DNA of 44,572 nucleotides from positions 1 through 44,572 of the forward strand of contig DJAM01000068.1 in assembly GCA_002429595.1 (NCBI GenBank), written 5' to 3'. Below, piece after piece: positions 16,337-25,165 of this stretch (position 1 is its first letter; every line of letters starts with the position of its first letter). Below the pieces are notes generated by a model. That model searched no databases, was not told the origin of the DNA, and was given only the letters and a program-made list of their open reading frames with translations. This stretch comes from Coxiellaceae bacterium UBA6002. Its GTDB lineage: Bacteria; Pseudomonadota; Gammaproteobacteria; UBA6002. A program made the position numbers and the translations under genes.

Positions 16337-17665
16337 ATGACAATAATTAGTCCAAAAGTAGGTTTTATCAGCCTAGGGTGCCCTAAAGCCCTGGTCGATT
16401 CAGAAAGAATACTCACTCAGCTACGCGCTGATGGCTACGAGATTGTGCCAACCTACCCCCAAGCTGATGTCGTGGTAGTGAATACCTGTGGTTTCATCGA
16501 AGCAGCTGTCACCGAGTCTTTAGAGGCAATCGGTGAGGCGCTTAATGAGAATGGCAAAGTTATTGTAACTGGCTGCCTAGGCGCCAGAAGAGAAGAGATT
16601 CTCGAAAAATTTCCAGAAGTATTGCATATCTCGGGAGCGCATGCCTATGAAGAGGTTGTTAGTGCGGTGCATGAACACGTACCTCCTAATCGTGACCCAT
16701 TTACCAGTTTACTGCCGGCCCAGGGGATCAAGCTGACTCCGAGGCATTATGCTTACTTGAAAATTTCAGAAGGCTGTAACCATCGCTGTACCTTTTGTAT
16801 TATCCCCTCAATGCGTGGTGATTTGGTCAGTCGTCCTGTCGCAGAAGTATTAAAAGAAGCAGAAATACTCATCAAAGCAGGTGTCAAAGAACTACTCGTC
16901 ATTTCTCAAGATACTAGCGCTTATGGTGTCGATGTTCGTTATCAAGAGGGTAAGTGGCGAGATAACAATTATCGTGCCCATATCAGCGATTTGGCTAAAG
17001 GCTTGGGGGAGCTCGACGCCTGGGTGCGGTTACATTATGTTTACCCCTATCCACATGTTGATCAAATTATTCCTCTGATGGCTGAAGGTAGAATACTGCC
17101 ATACCTAGATGTGCCTTTTCAGCATGCAAGTCAAAGAGTGTTGAAGGCAATGAAGCGACCAGCCAGTTCCTCAAATAACTTAGAAAGAATTAAAGCTTGG
17201 CGCTCTATCTGCCCTGAATTAACAATTCGTAGCACGTTTATTGTTGGGTTTCCTGGCGAAACCGAATCAGAATTTGAAGAGTTATTGGAATTTTTAGAGT
17301 CAGCCCAACTTAACAGAGTAGGGTGTTTCAAATACTCAGCCGTGACAGGGGCTAAGGCGAATGAACTTTCGGATCCTGTTCCAGAAGAAGTGAAAGAAGA
17401 GCGTTGGCATCGCTTTATGACCTTGCAAACCAAAATCAGCGCTGAACTTTTAGCTAAGAAAATTGGAACCACACAAACGGTATTGATAGATGATCAAGAT
17501 GAAGAGGGTCTTATTGGTAGAAGTACTGCAGATGCGCCAGAAATAGACGGTAAAGTTTATTTAGACACTCACGATAACGTAAAAATCGGAGATTTTGTCA
17601 CAGCTAGAATTACCGATGCTGATGAATTTGATTTATACGGAGAGATCATCACAGACCAGAAATAA
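16337..17665 (+). CDS. rimO: Ribosomal protein S12 methylthiotransferase RimO
   Basis: Radical SAM enzyme that methylthiolates an aspartate of ribosomal protein S12. The 442-aa protein has N-terminal cluster cysteines C15 (SLGCPKALVDSE), C51 (NTCGFIE) and C80 (TGCLGAR), and the radical SAM cysteines C147-x3-C151-x2-C154 (CNHRCTFC). It ends in a C-terminal TRAM domain (TVLIDDQDEEGLIGRSTADAPEIDGKVY). The ATG at 16337 gives the usual N-terminus; a TTG at 16325 is in frame but less likely. The 3' end overlaps the convergent DUF503 gene by 17 nt. Confidence 0.96.
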   Translation: MTIISPKVGFISLGCPKALVDSERILTQLRADGYEIVPTYPQADVVVVNTCGFIEAAVTESLEAIGEALNENGKVIVTGCLGARREEILEKFPEVLHISGAHAYEEVVSAVHEHVPPNRDPFTSLLPAQGIKLTPRHYAYLKISEGCNHRCTFCIIPSMRGDLVSRPVAEVLKEAEILIKAGVKELLVISQDTSAYGVDVRYQEGKWRDNNYRAHISDLAKGLGELDAWVRLHYVYPYPHVDQIIPLMAEGRILPYLDVPFQHASQRVLKAMKRPASSSNNLERIKAWRSICPELTIRSTFIVGFPGETESEFEELLEFLESAQLNRVGCFKYSAVTGAKANELSDPVPEEVKEERWHRFMTLQTKISAELLAKKIGTTQTVLIDDQDEEGLIGRSTADAPEIDGKVYLDTHDNVKIGDFVTARITDADEFDLYGEIITDQK

Positions 17666-17942
17666 TTTCATGATGAAAATCTTGCAAGATAAAATCGGCT
17701 GAATGTTCTTGAATATAATGCAGAATCTGCGAAGTGACTTTCTGAATAATTTTACTATCGTTGCTGACTAGTGTGATACCAATAACCGCCGACTTTAAGT
17801 GATCATTATCATCAACCTCGGCAATGGCTATATCAAAGTGATTGCGTAACTTGTGGCATAACGATTTCACCACACTGCGTTTGCTTTTTAAGCTTTGATT
17901 GGCAGGTATATGGATCGAAAATTTGATGACACCGACGTTCAT
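17649..17942 (-). CDS. DUF503 (YlxP-like) protein
   Basis: A 97-aa protein that fits the DUF503 family well: an N-terminal strand MNVGVIKFSIHIPANQSLK, then KSKRSVVKSLCHKLRNHFDIAIAEVDDNDHLKSAVIGI split over two strands, the most conserved block. The molecular role of the family is not established. The ATG at 17942 is preferred to an in-frame start 42 nt upstream, because it gives the family length and lies 1 nt after the yhbY stop. It is co-transcribed with yhbY and overlaps rimO at the 3' end. Confidence 0.88.
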   Translation of the reverse strand: MNVGVIKFSIHIPANQSLKSKRSVVKSLCHKLRNHFDIAIAEVDDNDHLKSAVIGITLVSNDSKIIQKVTSQILHYIQEHSADFILQDFHHEIISGL

Positions 17943-17943
17943 A

Positions 17944-18210
17944 TTATTCGGTTTTTTCCCGATAAATCGCGAATATGTGCCCAATTTTTTTTACGAGGAT
18001 AGCTTTTTGTCCAGTACAAACTTGATTAATAATCTCTTCGCGGTAATCCCGATCGCCGCCTGAGATTCGTATTTTAATCAGTTCATGGTGTTCTAAAGCT
18101 TCATTAATTTCAGCTTGCACGGCGTCGGTTAAACCTTTATTGCCGATCATGACCACTGGCTTTAAATTATGTACTTGGGGTGCTAGTTCTTTAATTGTTT
18201 TCTTAGGCAT
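17944..18210 (-). CDS. yhbY: CRM-domain RNA-binding protein YhbY
   Basis: Binds pre-50S ribosomal particles. From the ATG at 18210 it is 88 aa and consists of one CRS1-YhbY (CRM) domain: LKPVVMIGNKGLTDAVQAEI with the GxxG loop, then EALEHHELIKIRISGGDRD and a closing IGHIFAIYR strand. A GTG 12 nt upstream is in frame without a clear ribosome site. It is divergent from rlmE, the arrangement common in gammaproteobacteria, and the DUF503 gene follows after 1 nt. Confidence 0.94.
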   Translation of the reverse strand: MPKKTIKELAPQVHNLKPVVMIGNKGLTDAVQAEINEALEHHELIKIRISGGDRDYREEIINQVCTGQKAILVKKIGHIFAIYREKTE

Positions 18211-18290
18211 AACTCTTTTCACGTTAAAAATGTATACTTTACTTTATAAGATTTAGAACTCCTTGTCTCTTATTCATTTGTCAGGAAATC

Positions 18291-18911
18291 ATGGTTAGGT
18301 CAAAAAGCAGTCAACGGTGGCTAAAAGAACATTTTGATGATCCCTATGTGAAATTAGCTCAACAAAAAGGCTATCGTTCCAGAGCGGCGTTCAAGCTTCT
18401 TGAAATCCAAGAAAAAGACAAAATTCTCTCGGCTGGTATGACTGTGGTTGACCTTGGCGCTGCGCCTGGGAGTTGGTCAGAGATTGCCAGTAAAATAGTG
18501 GGCGAGAAAGGCGAAATTTTTGCGTTGGATATTTTGCCCATGACACCCCTACCGGGAGTTAATTTTATCCAAGGCGATTTCACGGAGCCGGAAGTTTTTG
18601 AAAAACTGGTACAATTGATTGATAATCGTCAAGTTGATCTTGTTATTTCCGATATAGCGCCTAATATTAGTGGTATGAATGAGGTAGATCAGCCAAGAGC
18701 AATGTATGTAGCAGAATTAGCAGCAGATTTTGCAGAAAAAACACTAAAACAGGGAGGAGTGTTTTTAGTCAAGGTGTTTCAGGGTGAAGGATTTGATCAG
18801 TTTTTAAAAAATTTGCGAAGCGGCTATTTGAAAGTTCAAATTCGAAAACCAAAAAGCTCACGAGCCAGGTCCAAAGAAGTGTATATATTAGCGAAGGGAT
18901 TTAAAGGCTAA
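18291..18911 (+). CDS. rlmE: 23S rRNA U2552 2'-O-methyltransferase
   Basis: Methylates U2552 of 23S rRNA in the 50S subunit (also called FtsJ/RrmJ). The protein is 206 aa, the family length. The SAM motif is VVDLGAAPGSWS (about 53-64), the acidic motif DLVISDIAPNISG is at about 118-130, and GGVFLVKVFQGEG carries the catalytic lysine. The N-terminal KSSQRWLKEHFDDPYV is typical of RlmE. AGGAAATC precedes the ATG. It stands upstream of ftsH as in most gammaproteobacteria. Confidence 0.97.
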   Translation: MVRSKSSQRWLKEHFDDPYVKLAQQKGYRSRAAFKLLEIQEKDKILSAGMTVVDLGAAPGSWSEIASKIVGEKGEIFALDILPMTPLPGVNFIQGDFTEPEVFEKLVQLIDNRQVDLVISDIAPNISGMNEVDQPRAMYVAELAADFAEKTLKQGGVFLVKVFQGEGFDQFLKNLRSGYLKVQIRKPKSSRARSKEVYILAKGFKG

Positions 18912-18994
18912 TATCTGGTTTTAGAGAATGGGAATCAAAAACCTCGCCTGAAGTTAAATAAACAACCTTAATTGAGAATTCTTAGGTAAAAGAC

Positions 18995-20929
18995 ATGATT
19001 AAAAATTTGTTATTATGGTTAGTGATTGCAGTAATTTTAATTTCGGTGTTTAGTAATTTCGGGCCTCGGCGCGAAATCGCACAAAAATACAGCTATTCTG
19101 AATTTTTGCAGAATGTTGATAAGGGTGATGTGAAGAGCGTCATTATCGACGAACGAAATATCCAGGGTACTCTCAAGAATAACACCAAATTTACCACTTA
19201 CATGCCAATGGCAGATCAAGATCTGTTGCACGAGTTACAAAAAAATGACGTTGAAGTGACCGGTAAGCAACCTGATCAGCAAAGCTATCTGATGCGCCTC
19301 TTCCTTAACTGGTTCCCGATGTTCCTTCTGATCGCAGTCTGGATTTTCTTCATGCGGCAGATGCAAGGTGGTGGTCGTGGCGGTCCTATGGCGTTTGGTC
19401 GCAGTCGTGCTCGAATGCTGACCGAAGATCAAGTTAAGGTCACTTTTGCAGACGTTGCGGGTATTGAAGAAGCCAAGGACGAAGTTAAAGAATTAGTCGA
19501 CTTCCTAAGAGATCCTGGCAAATTCCAAAAATTAGGCGGAAAGATCCCCTGTGGCGTCTTGCTAGTCGGCTCCCCTGGAACAGGTAAAACATTGTTAGCT
19601 AAGGCAGTCGCCGGAGAAGCGAAAGTACCATTCTTTACCATTTCAGGCTCAGACTTTGTTGAAATGTTTGTCGGTGTCGGTGCCTCTCGGGTCAGAGATA
19701 TGTTTGAGCAGGCTAAAAAGCATGCTCCTTGTATTATCTTTATCGATGAAATTGATGCGGTAGGACGTCATCGTGGTGCGGGCCTTGGGGGTGGTCATGA
19801 TGAACGTGAACAAACCTTAAATCAGTTATTAGTAGAGATGGATGGCTTTGAAGGTAAGGAAGGCGTCATTGTGATGGCAGCTACTAACCGGCCTGACGTG
19901 TTGGATCCAGCGCTACTTCGACCAGGACGTTTTGACCGACAAGTCATCGTGCCACTGCCTGATGTCCGTGGCCGGGAAATGATCTTAAAGGTACATTTAC
20001 GTAAAGTCCCCGTCAGTAACGATGTTCACATTTCTAAAATAGCACGTGGTACACCCGGCTTTTCTGGTGCGGATCTAGCTAACTTAGTGAACGAAGCTGC
20101 CTTGTTTGCCGCCAGAGCAAATCGTCGTGCGGTGGGTATGATCGAGTTAGAAAAAGCGAAAGATAAGATCATGATGGGTGCTGAGCGTCGTTCAATGGTA
20201 ATGAACGAAGAAGAGAAACGCCTCACCGCTTACCATGAAGCAGGCCATGCTATTGTGGGGCTTTTGGTTCCGGATCATGACCCTGTCTATAAAGTCAGTG
20301 TTATTCCTAGAGGCCGAGCCTTAGGCATCACCATGTTCTTGCCAGAAGAAGACCGTTATAGTTATTCAAGAGCAAGGTTGGAATCACAAATTTCAGCATT
20401 ATTTGGCGGACGAATCGCAGAAGTGATTATTTTTGGTGTTGATAAAGTCACCACGGGTGCCTCAAACGACATTGAAAAAGCCACCGAGATCGCTAGGAAC
20501 ATGGTTACTAAATGGGGTCTTTCTGACAAATTAGGACCCTTGACTTATGGTGAAGAAGAAGGCGAAGTCTTCTTAGGGAGATCAGTCACCACTCGCAAAG
20601 AAGTCTCTGATTCAACTGCTCATGTGATTGATGAAGAAGTTCGTGCGGTGATAGATCGAAACTATAAGCGTGCAGAACAAATCCTCAAGGATAATTTAGA
20701 AACGCTTCATCTCATGGCTGAAGCACTGATGAAGTATGAAACAATTGACGACGTTCAAATTGCTGAAGTTATGCAAGGGCGACATGCTGCGCCACCTGCT
20801 GACTGGGTTGAGGATGATGCAAGCCTTAAGCAAAAAGAAAGTAAAAAGAAAAAGACTAATCAGGTCAATGAGCAACTCAATTCTAAACTTGATGGCTTAT
20901 TAGGTCCTCAGGGCGATGCTGTTGAATAA
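18995..20929 (+). CDS. ftsH: ATP-dependent zinc metalloprotease FtsH
   Basis: Membrane-anchored AAA+ protease that degrades misfolded membrane proteins and regulators such as LpxC and sigma-32. Of 644 aa, transmembrane helices lie at about 4-21 and 102-120, flanking a periplasmic domain. Walker A GSPGTGKT is at 192-199, Walker B IFIDEIDAVG at 248-257, the second region of homology ATNRPDVLDPALLRPGRFDR at 296-315, and the zinc site HEAGH at 414-418. The C-terminus is charged. An 83-nt gap separates it from rlmE, and folP follows after 16 nt. Confidence 0.98.
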   Translation: MIKNLLLWLVIAVILISVFSNFGPRREIAQKYSYSEFLQNVDKGDVKSVIIDERNIQGTLKNNTKFTTYMPMADQDLLHELQKNDVEVTGKQPDQQSYLMRLFLNWFPMFLLIAVWIFFMRQMQGGGRGGPMAFGRSRARMLTEDQVKVTFADVAGIEEAKDEVKELVDFLRDPGKFQKLGGKIPCGVLLVGSPGTGKTLLAKAVAGEAKVPFFTISGSDFVEMFVGVGASRVRDMFEQAKKHAPCIIFIDEIDAVGRHRGAGLGGGHDEREQTLNQLLVEMDGFEGKEGVIVMAATNRPDVLDPALLRPGRFDRQVIVPLPDVRGREMILKVHLRKVPVSNDVHISKIARGTPGFSGADLANLVNEAALFAARANRRAVGMIELEKAKDKIMMGAERRSMVMNEEEKRLTAYHEAGHAIVGLLVPDHDPVYKVSVIPRGRALGITMFLPEEDRYSYSRARLESQISALFGGRIAEVIIFGVDKVTTGASNDIEKATEIARNMVTKWGLSDKLGPLTYGEEEGEVFLGRSVTTRKEVSDSTAHVIDEEVRAVIDRNYKRAEQILKDNLETLHLMAEALMKYETIDDVQIAEVMQGRHAAPPADWVEDDASLKQKESKKKKTNQVNEQLNSKLDGLLGPQGDAVE

Positions 20930-20945
20930 TTACTCGTAATTTCCT

Positions 20946-21836
20946 ATGAAATCTGCAATAAACTGCGCGGATAAGGTTCTAACCTTCTCCGCGCCTAAAA
21001 TTATGGGCATTTTAAATCTAACCCCCGACTCTTTTGCAGACGGCGGACGATATCATTCAAAAGATTTGGCCCTGCAACGTGCTGCCCAAATGGTGAGTGA
21101 AGGGGCGCAGATCATAGATATCGGAGCAGAGTCCTCTCGTCCCTACGCGCAAGTGGTATCTGCGGAGGAAGAACTTAATCGATTAATGCCGATCGTTTTT
21201 GCTATCAAGAACGAATTTGACATAGTTTTGTCTGTAGATACTTATAAGCCACAAGTGATGGCAGAAGCCATTAAGGCAGGTGTCCATATCATTAATGATA
21301 TCTGCGCTTTACAAAATCCCGACTCCCTCAGAATTATTGCACAAAGCGATGTCGGTGTTTGTCTGATGCATATGCAAGGCGAACCACAAACAATGCAGGA
21401 TCAGCCTTCCTATCATGATGTGGTTGTTGAAGTTGCTGCCTTCTTGGAGCAACGGCTAAGTGCCTGTATTGACGCGGGAATATCCAAAGACCGAATTATT
21501 ATTGATCCAGGGTTTGGCTTTGGTAAAACCACAATGCATAATATGCGGCTGTTGCGAAACTTAAACAAGCTTGCCTACTTAGAAGTACCTATTTTGGTTG
21601 GGTTATCGCGAAAAACGAGTATTGGCGAAATTTTGCAAACATCAGTCGATGACCGAGTTTACGGAAGTTTAGCTGCTCATCTTATCGGCGTGATGTGCGG
21701 TGCTAACATTGTCAGAACCCACGATATAAAACCGACGGCACAGGCTTTGAAAATATTCGAAGCAGCAATGCGTAAGGAATCAAATAAATGGCAGTCAGAA
21801 AATATTTCGGAACAGATGGAATTCGAGGCAGGGTAG
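20946..21836 (+). CDS. folP: Dihydropteroate synthase
   Basis: Joins p-aminobenzoate to dihydropterin pyrophosphate in folate synthesis; it is the sulfonamide target. The family signatures are MGILNLTPDSFADGG (about 20-34) and DIGAESSRP, with VLSVDTYKP, IINDI and the GFGFGK motif further on. At 296 aa it is slightly longer than E. coli FolP (282), because the C-terminus runs 49 nt into glmM. Confidence 0.96.
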   Translation: MKSAINCADKVLTFSAPKIMGILNLTPDSFADGGRYHSKDLALQRAAQMVSEGAQIIDIGAESSRPYAQVVSAEEELNRLMPIVFAIKNEFDIVLSVDTYKPQVMAEAIKAGVHIINDICALQNPDSLRIIAQSDVGVCLMHMQGEPQTMQDQPSYHDVVVEVAAFLEQRLSACIDAGISKDRIIIDPGFGFGKTTMHNMRLLRNLNKLAYLEVPILVGLSRKTSIGEILQTSVDDRVYGSLAAHLIGVMCGANIVRTHDIKPTAQALKIFEAAMRKESNKWQSENISEQMEFEAG

Positions 21837-23128
21837 GAGAATCCTTAATTAATCCCGGCTTTGTATTAAAATTGGGCTGGGCGATTGGCACTATTCTTTC
21901 CAAGAAAAAAACCGGGAAAGTGCTCATTGGAAAAGATACTCGAATTTCAGGCTATATGTTGGAGTCTGCATTAGAAGCCGGTTTGTCATCTGCGGGAATG
22001 AACATTCATTTACTAGGTCCCATGCCAACGCCTGCGATTGCCTATTTGACACGAACTTTGCGAGCAGAAGCGGGTATTGTCATTAGTGCGTCCCATAACC
22101 CTTACCATGACAATGGCATAAAATGTTTTTCTTCAAATGGCACGAAGCTGCCAGATACACTTGAGCTTGAAATTGAAGAGCAGCTTGAAAAACCAATGAA
22201 TACCGTCGATTCCTCAGAGCTAGGAAAAGCATCGAGGATCGTTGATGCCCCTGGCCGTTATATTGAATTTTGTAAAAGTACTGTTTCTTCGCACATTAAT
22301 TTAAATGGCTTAAAAATTGTGATCGATTGTGCTAACGGTGCAACCTATCACATTGCTCCCAGTGTTTTTCGAGAATTAGGTGCTGAAGTCATCGAACTTG
22401 GCACGGATCCAGATGGTTTCAACATTAATGATAATTGCGGTTCGACTAACCCTACGATTTTGCAAAAAATAGTCCAAGCCGAAAAAGCCGATGTAGGGAT
22501 TGCCTTCGATGGTGATGGTGATCGTATGCTGATGATAGATCACAAAGGGGAACTAGTAGATGGTGATGAAGCTTTATTCATCATGACTAAGTACTTGGTT
22601 AACAACAAATCATTCAGTGGCGGCATAGTTGGCACCACCATGAGTAATTTAGGCTTAGAACAAGCAATGATTAAAATGGGAATTCCATTTAAGAGAACTC
22701 AAGTTGGCGACCGTTACGTCTTAGCTGAACTTATGAAAAGCGAGTGGAAATTAGGGGGTGAGCCATCCGGGCATATTGTCAATCTAGGATTAAATACGAC
22801 TGGAGATGGTATTATCTCGGCCTTACAAGTCTTAAGTGCTATCTGTCAAAATAACAAACCACTTTATGAGTTAAAGAGTGGCCTTCAAAAATTTCCACAA
22901 GTGCTAATCAATGTTAAATCCCCAAGTCCGGATCTGATCGTTCAATCAGTGCACATCCAAAACGCCGTTAAAGAAGCCGAACTTCAATTGGGAAAAAAAG
23001 GCCGAGTACTATTACGTGCTTCTGGAACCGAACCTATCGTGCGGGTTATGGTAGAAGGCGAAGAGCAAACTCAGGTGCAAAGTTTAGCGGCAGAACTCGC
23101 GTCTGCTGTTGAAAAAGAGTGTGTTTAA
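21788..23128 (+). CDS. glmM: Phosphoglucosamine mutase
   Basis: Converts glucosamine-6-phosphate to glucosamine-1-phosphate for peptidoglycan and LPS precursors. The 446-aa protein has KYFGTDGIRG at 5-14, the phosphoserine site S102 in ISASHNPYHDNG, the metal loop DGDGDR, the sugar-binding GGEPSGH and the phosphate-binding RASGTEPIVRVM near the C-terminus. The start has AAGGA 9 nt upstream, which lies inside folP; the two genes overlap by 49 nt in different frames. The stop codon shares bases with that of the convergent terC-like gene. Confidence 0.97.
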   Translation: MAVRKYFGTDGIRGRVGESLINPGFVLKLGWAIGTILSKKKTGKVLIGKDTRISGYMLESALEAGLSSAGMNIHLLGPMPTPAIAYLTRTLRAEAGIVISASHNPYHDNGIKCFSSNGTKLPDTLELEIEEQLEKPMNTVDSSELGKASRIVDAPGRYIEFCKSTVSSHINLNGLKIVIDCANGATYHIAPSVFRELGAEVIELGTDPDGFNINDNCGSTNPTILQKIVQAEKADVGIAFDGDGDRMLMIDHKGELVDGDEALFIMTKYLVNNKSFSGGIVGTTMSNLGLEQAMIKMGIPFKRTQVGDRYVLAELMKSEWKLGGEPSGHIVNLGLNTTGDGIISALQVLSAICQNNKPLYELKSGLQKFPQVLINVKSPSPDLIVQSVHIQNAVKEAELQLGKKGRVLLRASGTEPIVRVMVEGEEQTQVQSLAAELASAVEKECV

Positions 23129-23835
23129 TTTTTTCTGCGCTTCTTCACTAAATTGTTTAACACTTCCACAAACACCGAGAAGCAGATTGCAAAGTAGATG
23201 TAACCTTTAGGCACTGGATAATGGAAACTGTCTGCTATTAAGATAACGCCAATCAAGATTAAAAAACTTAATGCGAGCATTTTGATCGTTGGATAATCAT
23301 GAACGATTTTGCTTAGTGGCTCACTTAAGAAAATCATGGTCAAGATTGAAATAGTTATAGCAGTTGCCATGATCCAATAAGTGCTTGTTAAGCCAACAGC
23401 GGTAAAGACACTATCCAAAGAAAAAATAATATCTAAAACACCTATTTGAATAATCACAGACAGTGGCGATGAATAACGAGGTTGTTTTTGAGTATTTTCA
23501 ATTGGTTCCATTTCGTGGTGGATCTCTTGGGTTCCTTTGGCTAATAAAAAAAGTCCCCCTGCTAGCAGCAATAAATCACGAACGGAAAGAGCTTGGTCAA
23601 AAATCGTAAATAGTGGCTTTTTCAAACCAATTAGCCAGACGACCGAAGCAAGTAAAATTAAACGGGTGAATAACGCGAAAATTAAACCTAAACGTCGGGC
23701 ATTTTTTTGTTGATGAGGTGGTAATCTGGAGCTTGCAACGGCAATAAAAACTAAATTATCAACGCCTAAAACGATTTCCAAAAATGTCAGTGTTAATAAA
23801 CTGAAAAAAATATGAGGTAACTGCGTAAAATCCAT
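23125..23835 (-). CDS. TerC-family integral membrane protein (YgdQ-like)
   Basis: Inner-membrane protein of 236 aa with about seven hydrophobic helices and the two TerC acidic motifs, LEIVLGVDNLVFIA (about 19-32) and VLDIIFSLDSVFTAVG (about 132-147), whose aspartates sit inside helices. The length matches YgdQ/TerC. Members have been linked to metal ion (Mn) export and to tellurium resistance; the substrate here is not known. No CBS or transporter-associated domain is present. It is convergent with glmM (stop codons share TTAA) and divergent from tpiA. Confidence 0.92.
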   Translation of the reverse strand: MDFTQLPHIFFSLLTLTFLEIVLGVDNLVFIAVASSRLPPHQQKNARRLGLIFALFTRLILLASVVWLIGLKKPLFTIFDQALSVRDLLLLAGGLFLLAKGTQEIHHEMEPIENTQKQPRYSSPLSVIIQIGVLDIIFSLDSVFTAVGLTSTYWIMATAITISILTMIFLSEPLSKIVHDYPTIKMLALSFLILIGVILIADSFHYPVPKGYIYFAICFSVFVEVLNNLVKKRRKN

Positions 23836-23862
23836 TTAATAATTGTCCCTTTTGGCATTTTC

Positions 23863-23934
23863 GCTGCTTGTCATTCCCATTGCTTGTCATTCCCGCGAAA
23901 GCGGGAATGACAAGCAATGGGAATGACAAGCAGC
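23863..23934. repeat. Perfect 34-bp palindrome with a GAAA loop
   Basis: Arms 23863-23896 and 23901-23934 are exact reverse complements around the 4-nt loop gaaa. Each arm contains two nested copies of gcttgtcattccc. The core (tcattcccgcgaaagcgggaatga) is of the same family as the termini of the repeat at 26189. It lies between the divergent terC-like and tpiA genes, upstream of the tpiA promoter. No T-run follows either arm, so it is a repeat rather than a terminator. Confidence 0.9.
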
Positions 23935-23952
23935 TTTGCTAAGCGTGATCAG

Positions 23953-23981
23953 TTGTAAATTACAATAAGCTTAGATAAAAT
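23953..23981 (+). promoter_or_regulatory. Candidate sigma-70 promoter for tpiA-secG
   Basis: TTGTAA at 23953-23958 and TAAAAT at 23976-23981 with a 17-nt spacer, 31 nt upstream of the tpiA ATG. It lies 19 nt downstream of the large palindrome. Confidence 0.6.
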
Positions 23982-24012
23982 GCGCCACCAATAAAAGACC
24001 CTAAGGAAAAAA

Positions 24013-24768
24013 ATGCGTAGACCATTAGTCGTTGGTAATTGGAAGATGAATGGCACGCGGTCGAGTGTGGACGAACTTTTGACTGCCCTGCTTGCTGGCA
24101 TTGATTCTGTCCCCGTTGCAGAAGTGGCGGTTTGTCCCCCGTATATATTTTTGGATCAGACGTTTGATCAGCTTTCAGGTAGTAAAATTGTTTATGGGGC
24201 TCAAAACGTTTACCAGGCTGATGAAGGGGCATATACAGGGGAGATCTCTCCGAGAATGCTACGAGAGTTTGGTTGCACCTATGTCATAGTGGGTCATTCT
24301 GAAAGACGTCATCTCATGGGCGAAACAGATAGTCAGGTGGCAGAAAAATTTCTGTTCGCTGGTCAAAATAATCTCATTCCAATACTTTGTGTTGGCGAAA
24401 CTAAAGAGCAACGAGAACTTGACCATACGCTGGATGTTTTGCGACGACAATTGGCCCCCATTTTAAATAATAAAGAAACCCAAGAAATTTTAGCGAATGC
24501 TGTGATTGCCTATGAACCGGTGTGGGCTATTGGAACGGGCTTGACTGCAACCCCCGAAGAAGCCCAGGAAGTTCACTACTTTATTCGAAAAGAACTTGCA
24601 AATACGAATAAAAACCTTGCAGAAAAAGTGCGTATTCTATATGGTGGTAGCGTCAAGCAGAATAACGCAGGTGCTTTATTTTCAATGCCTGATATTGACG
24701 GAGGCCTCATTGGCGGTGCTTCCCTAAATGCAGTAGAATTTTTGGAAATTGCAAAACTATGTCTTTAA
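24013..24768 (+). CDS. tpiA: Triosephosphate isomerase
   Basis: Interconverts dihydroxyacetone phosphate and glyceraldehyde-3-phosphate. The 251-aa TIM barrel has the catalytic lysine K11 in VGNWKMNG, the catalytic histidine in VGHSERR (about 94-100), the catalytic glutamate in AYEPVWAIGTG (about 166-176), and the phosphate-binding YGGSV and GGLIGGASL near the end. AAGGA precedes the ATG. The stop overlaps the secG start by 10 nt. Confidence 0.98.
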   Translation: MRRPLVVGNWKMNGTRSSVDELLTALLAGIDSVPVAEVAVCPPYIFLDQTFDQLSGSKIVYGAQNVYQADEGAYTGEISPRMLREFGCTYVIVGHSERRHLMGETDSQVAEKFLFAGQNNLIPILCVGETKEQRELDHTLDVLRRQLAPILNNKETQEILANAVIAYEPVWAIGTGLTATPEEAQEVHYFIRKELANTNKNLAEKVRILYGGSVKQNNAGALFSMPDIDGGLIGGASLNAVEFLEIAKLCL

Positions 24769-25076
24769 TACTGATTATGATTGTCCATGTATTAGTAGCC
24801 ATTGCCTTAATCGTTCTGATTTTAATTCAGCGTGGTAAAGGCTCAGAAATGGGTGCGGCTTTTGGAGCAGGTGCTTCTGGAACAATGTTTGGTAGCCAAG
24901 GTGCTACGCCTTTTATGGTTAAGTTCATCGCTGGGTTAGCATTGGTATTCTTTTGCACAAGCCTAGGTTTGAACTATATGGTTTCAAAAGCAAATGCACG
25001 TCAAACTGATATATTGGATATATCCGTGCCGACACCGGATCAGTCAGGTTCAACGCCAAAGCTACCCGGTAAATAA
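24759..25076 (+). CDS. secG: Protein translocase subunit SecG
   Basis: Small inner-membrane subunit of the SecYEG translocon. The 105-aa protein has two hydrophobic helices at about 3-22 and 53-72, joined by the conserved loop IQRGKGSEMGAAFGAGASGT. The tail is polar. It overlaps tpiA by 10 nt and is followed by tRNA-Leu, a common tpiA-secG-tRNA order in gammaproteobacteria. Confidence 0.95.
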   Translation: MSLILIMIVHVLVAIALIVLILIQRGKGSEMGAAFGAGASGTMFGSQGATPFMVKFIAGLALVFFCTSLGLNYMVSKANARQTDILDISVPTPDQSGSTPKLPGK

Positions 25077-25120
25077 ATACTTAAACTCAATAGATAACTC
25101 TTCATGATGAAAAGAATGGG

Positions 25121-25149
25121 TTGCGTTGAGTTTGTGCGCGTGCTAAAAG
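25121..25149 (+). promoter_or_regulatory. Possible promoter for tRNA-Leu
   Basis: TTGCGT at 25121-25126 and TAAAAG at 25144-25149 with a 17-nt spacer; the -10 box ends 16 nt before the mature tRNA. A weak match; the tRNA may also be read through from secG. Confidence 0.3.
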
Positions 25150-25165
25150 CTTTCGGAATATTTTG

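Noticed and set aside
18224..18252. Promoter for rlmE (TTAAAA, 17 nt, TAAGAT)
   Set aside because: Both boxes match the consensus at only four of six positions, so it is not listed as a feature.
23863..23934. Bidirectional transcription terminator
   Set aside because: No T-run follows either arm, and it lies between two divergent genes upstream of the tpiA promoter, where no transcript needs ending.
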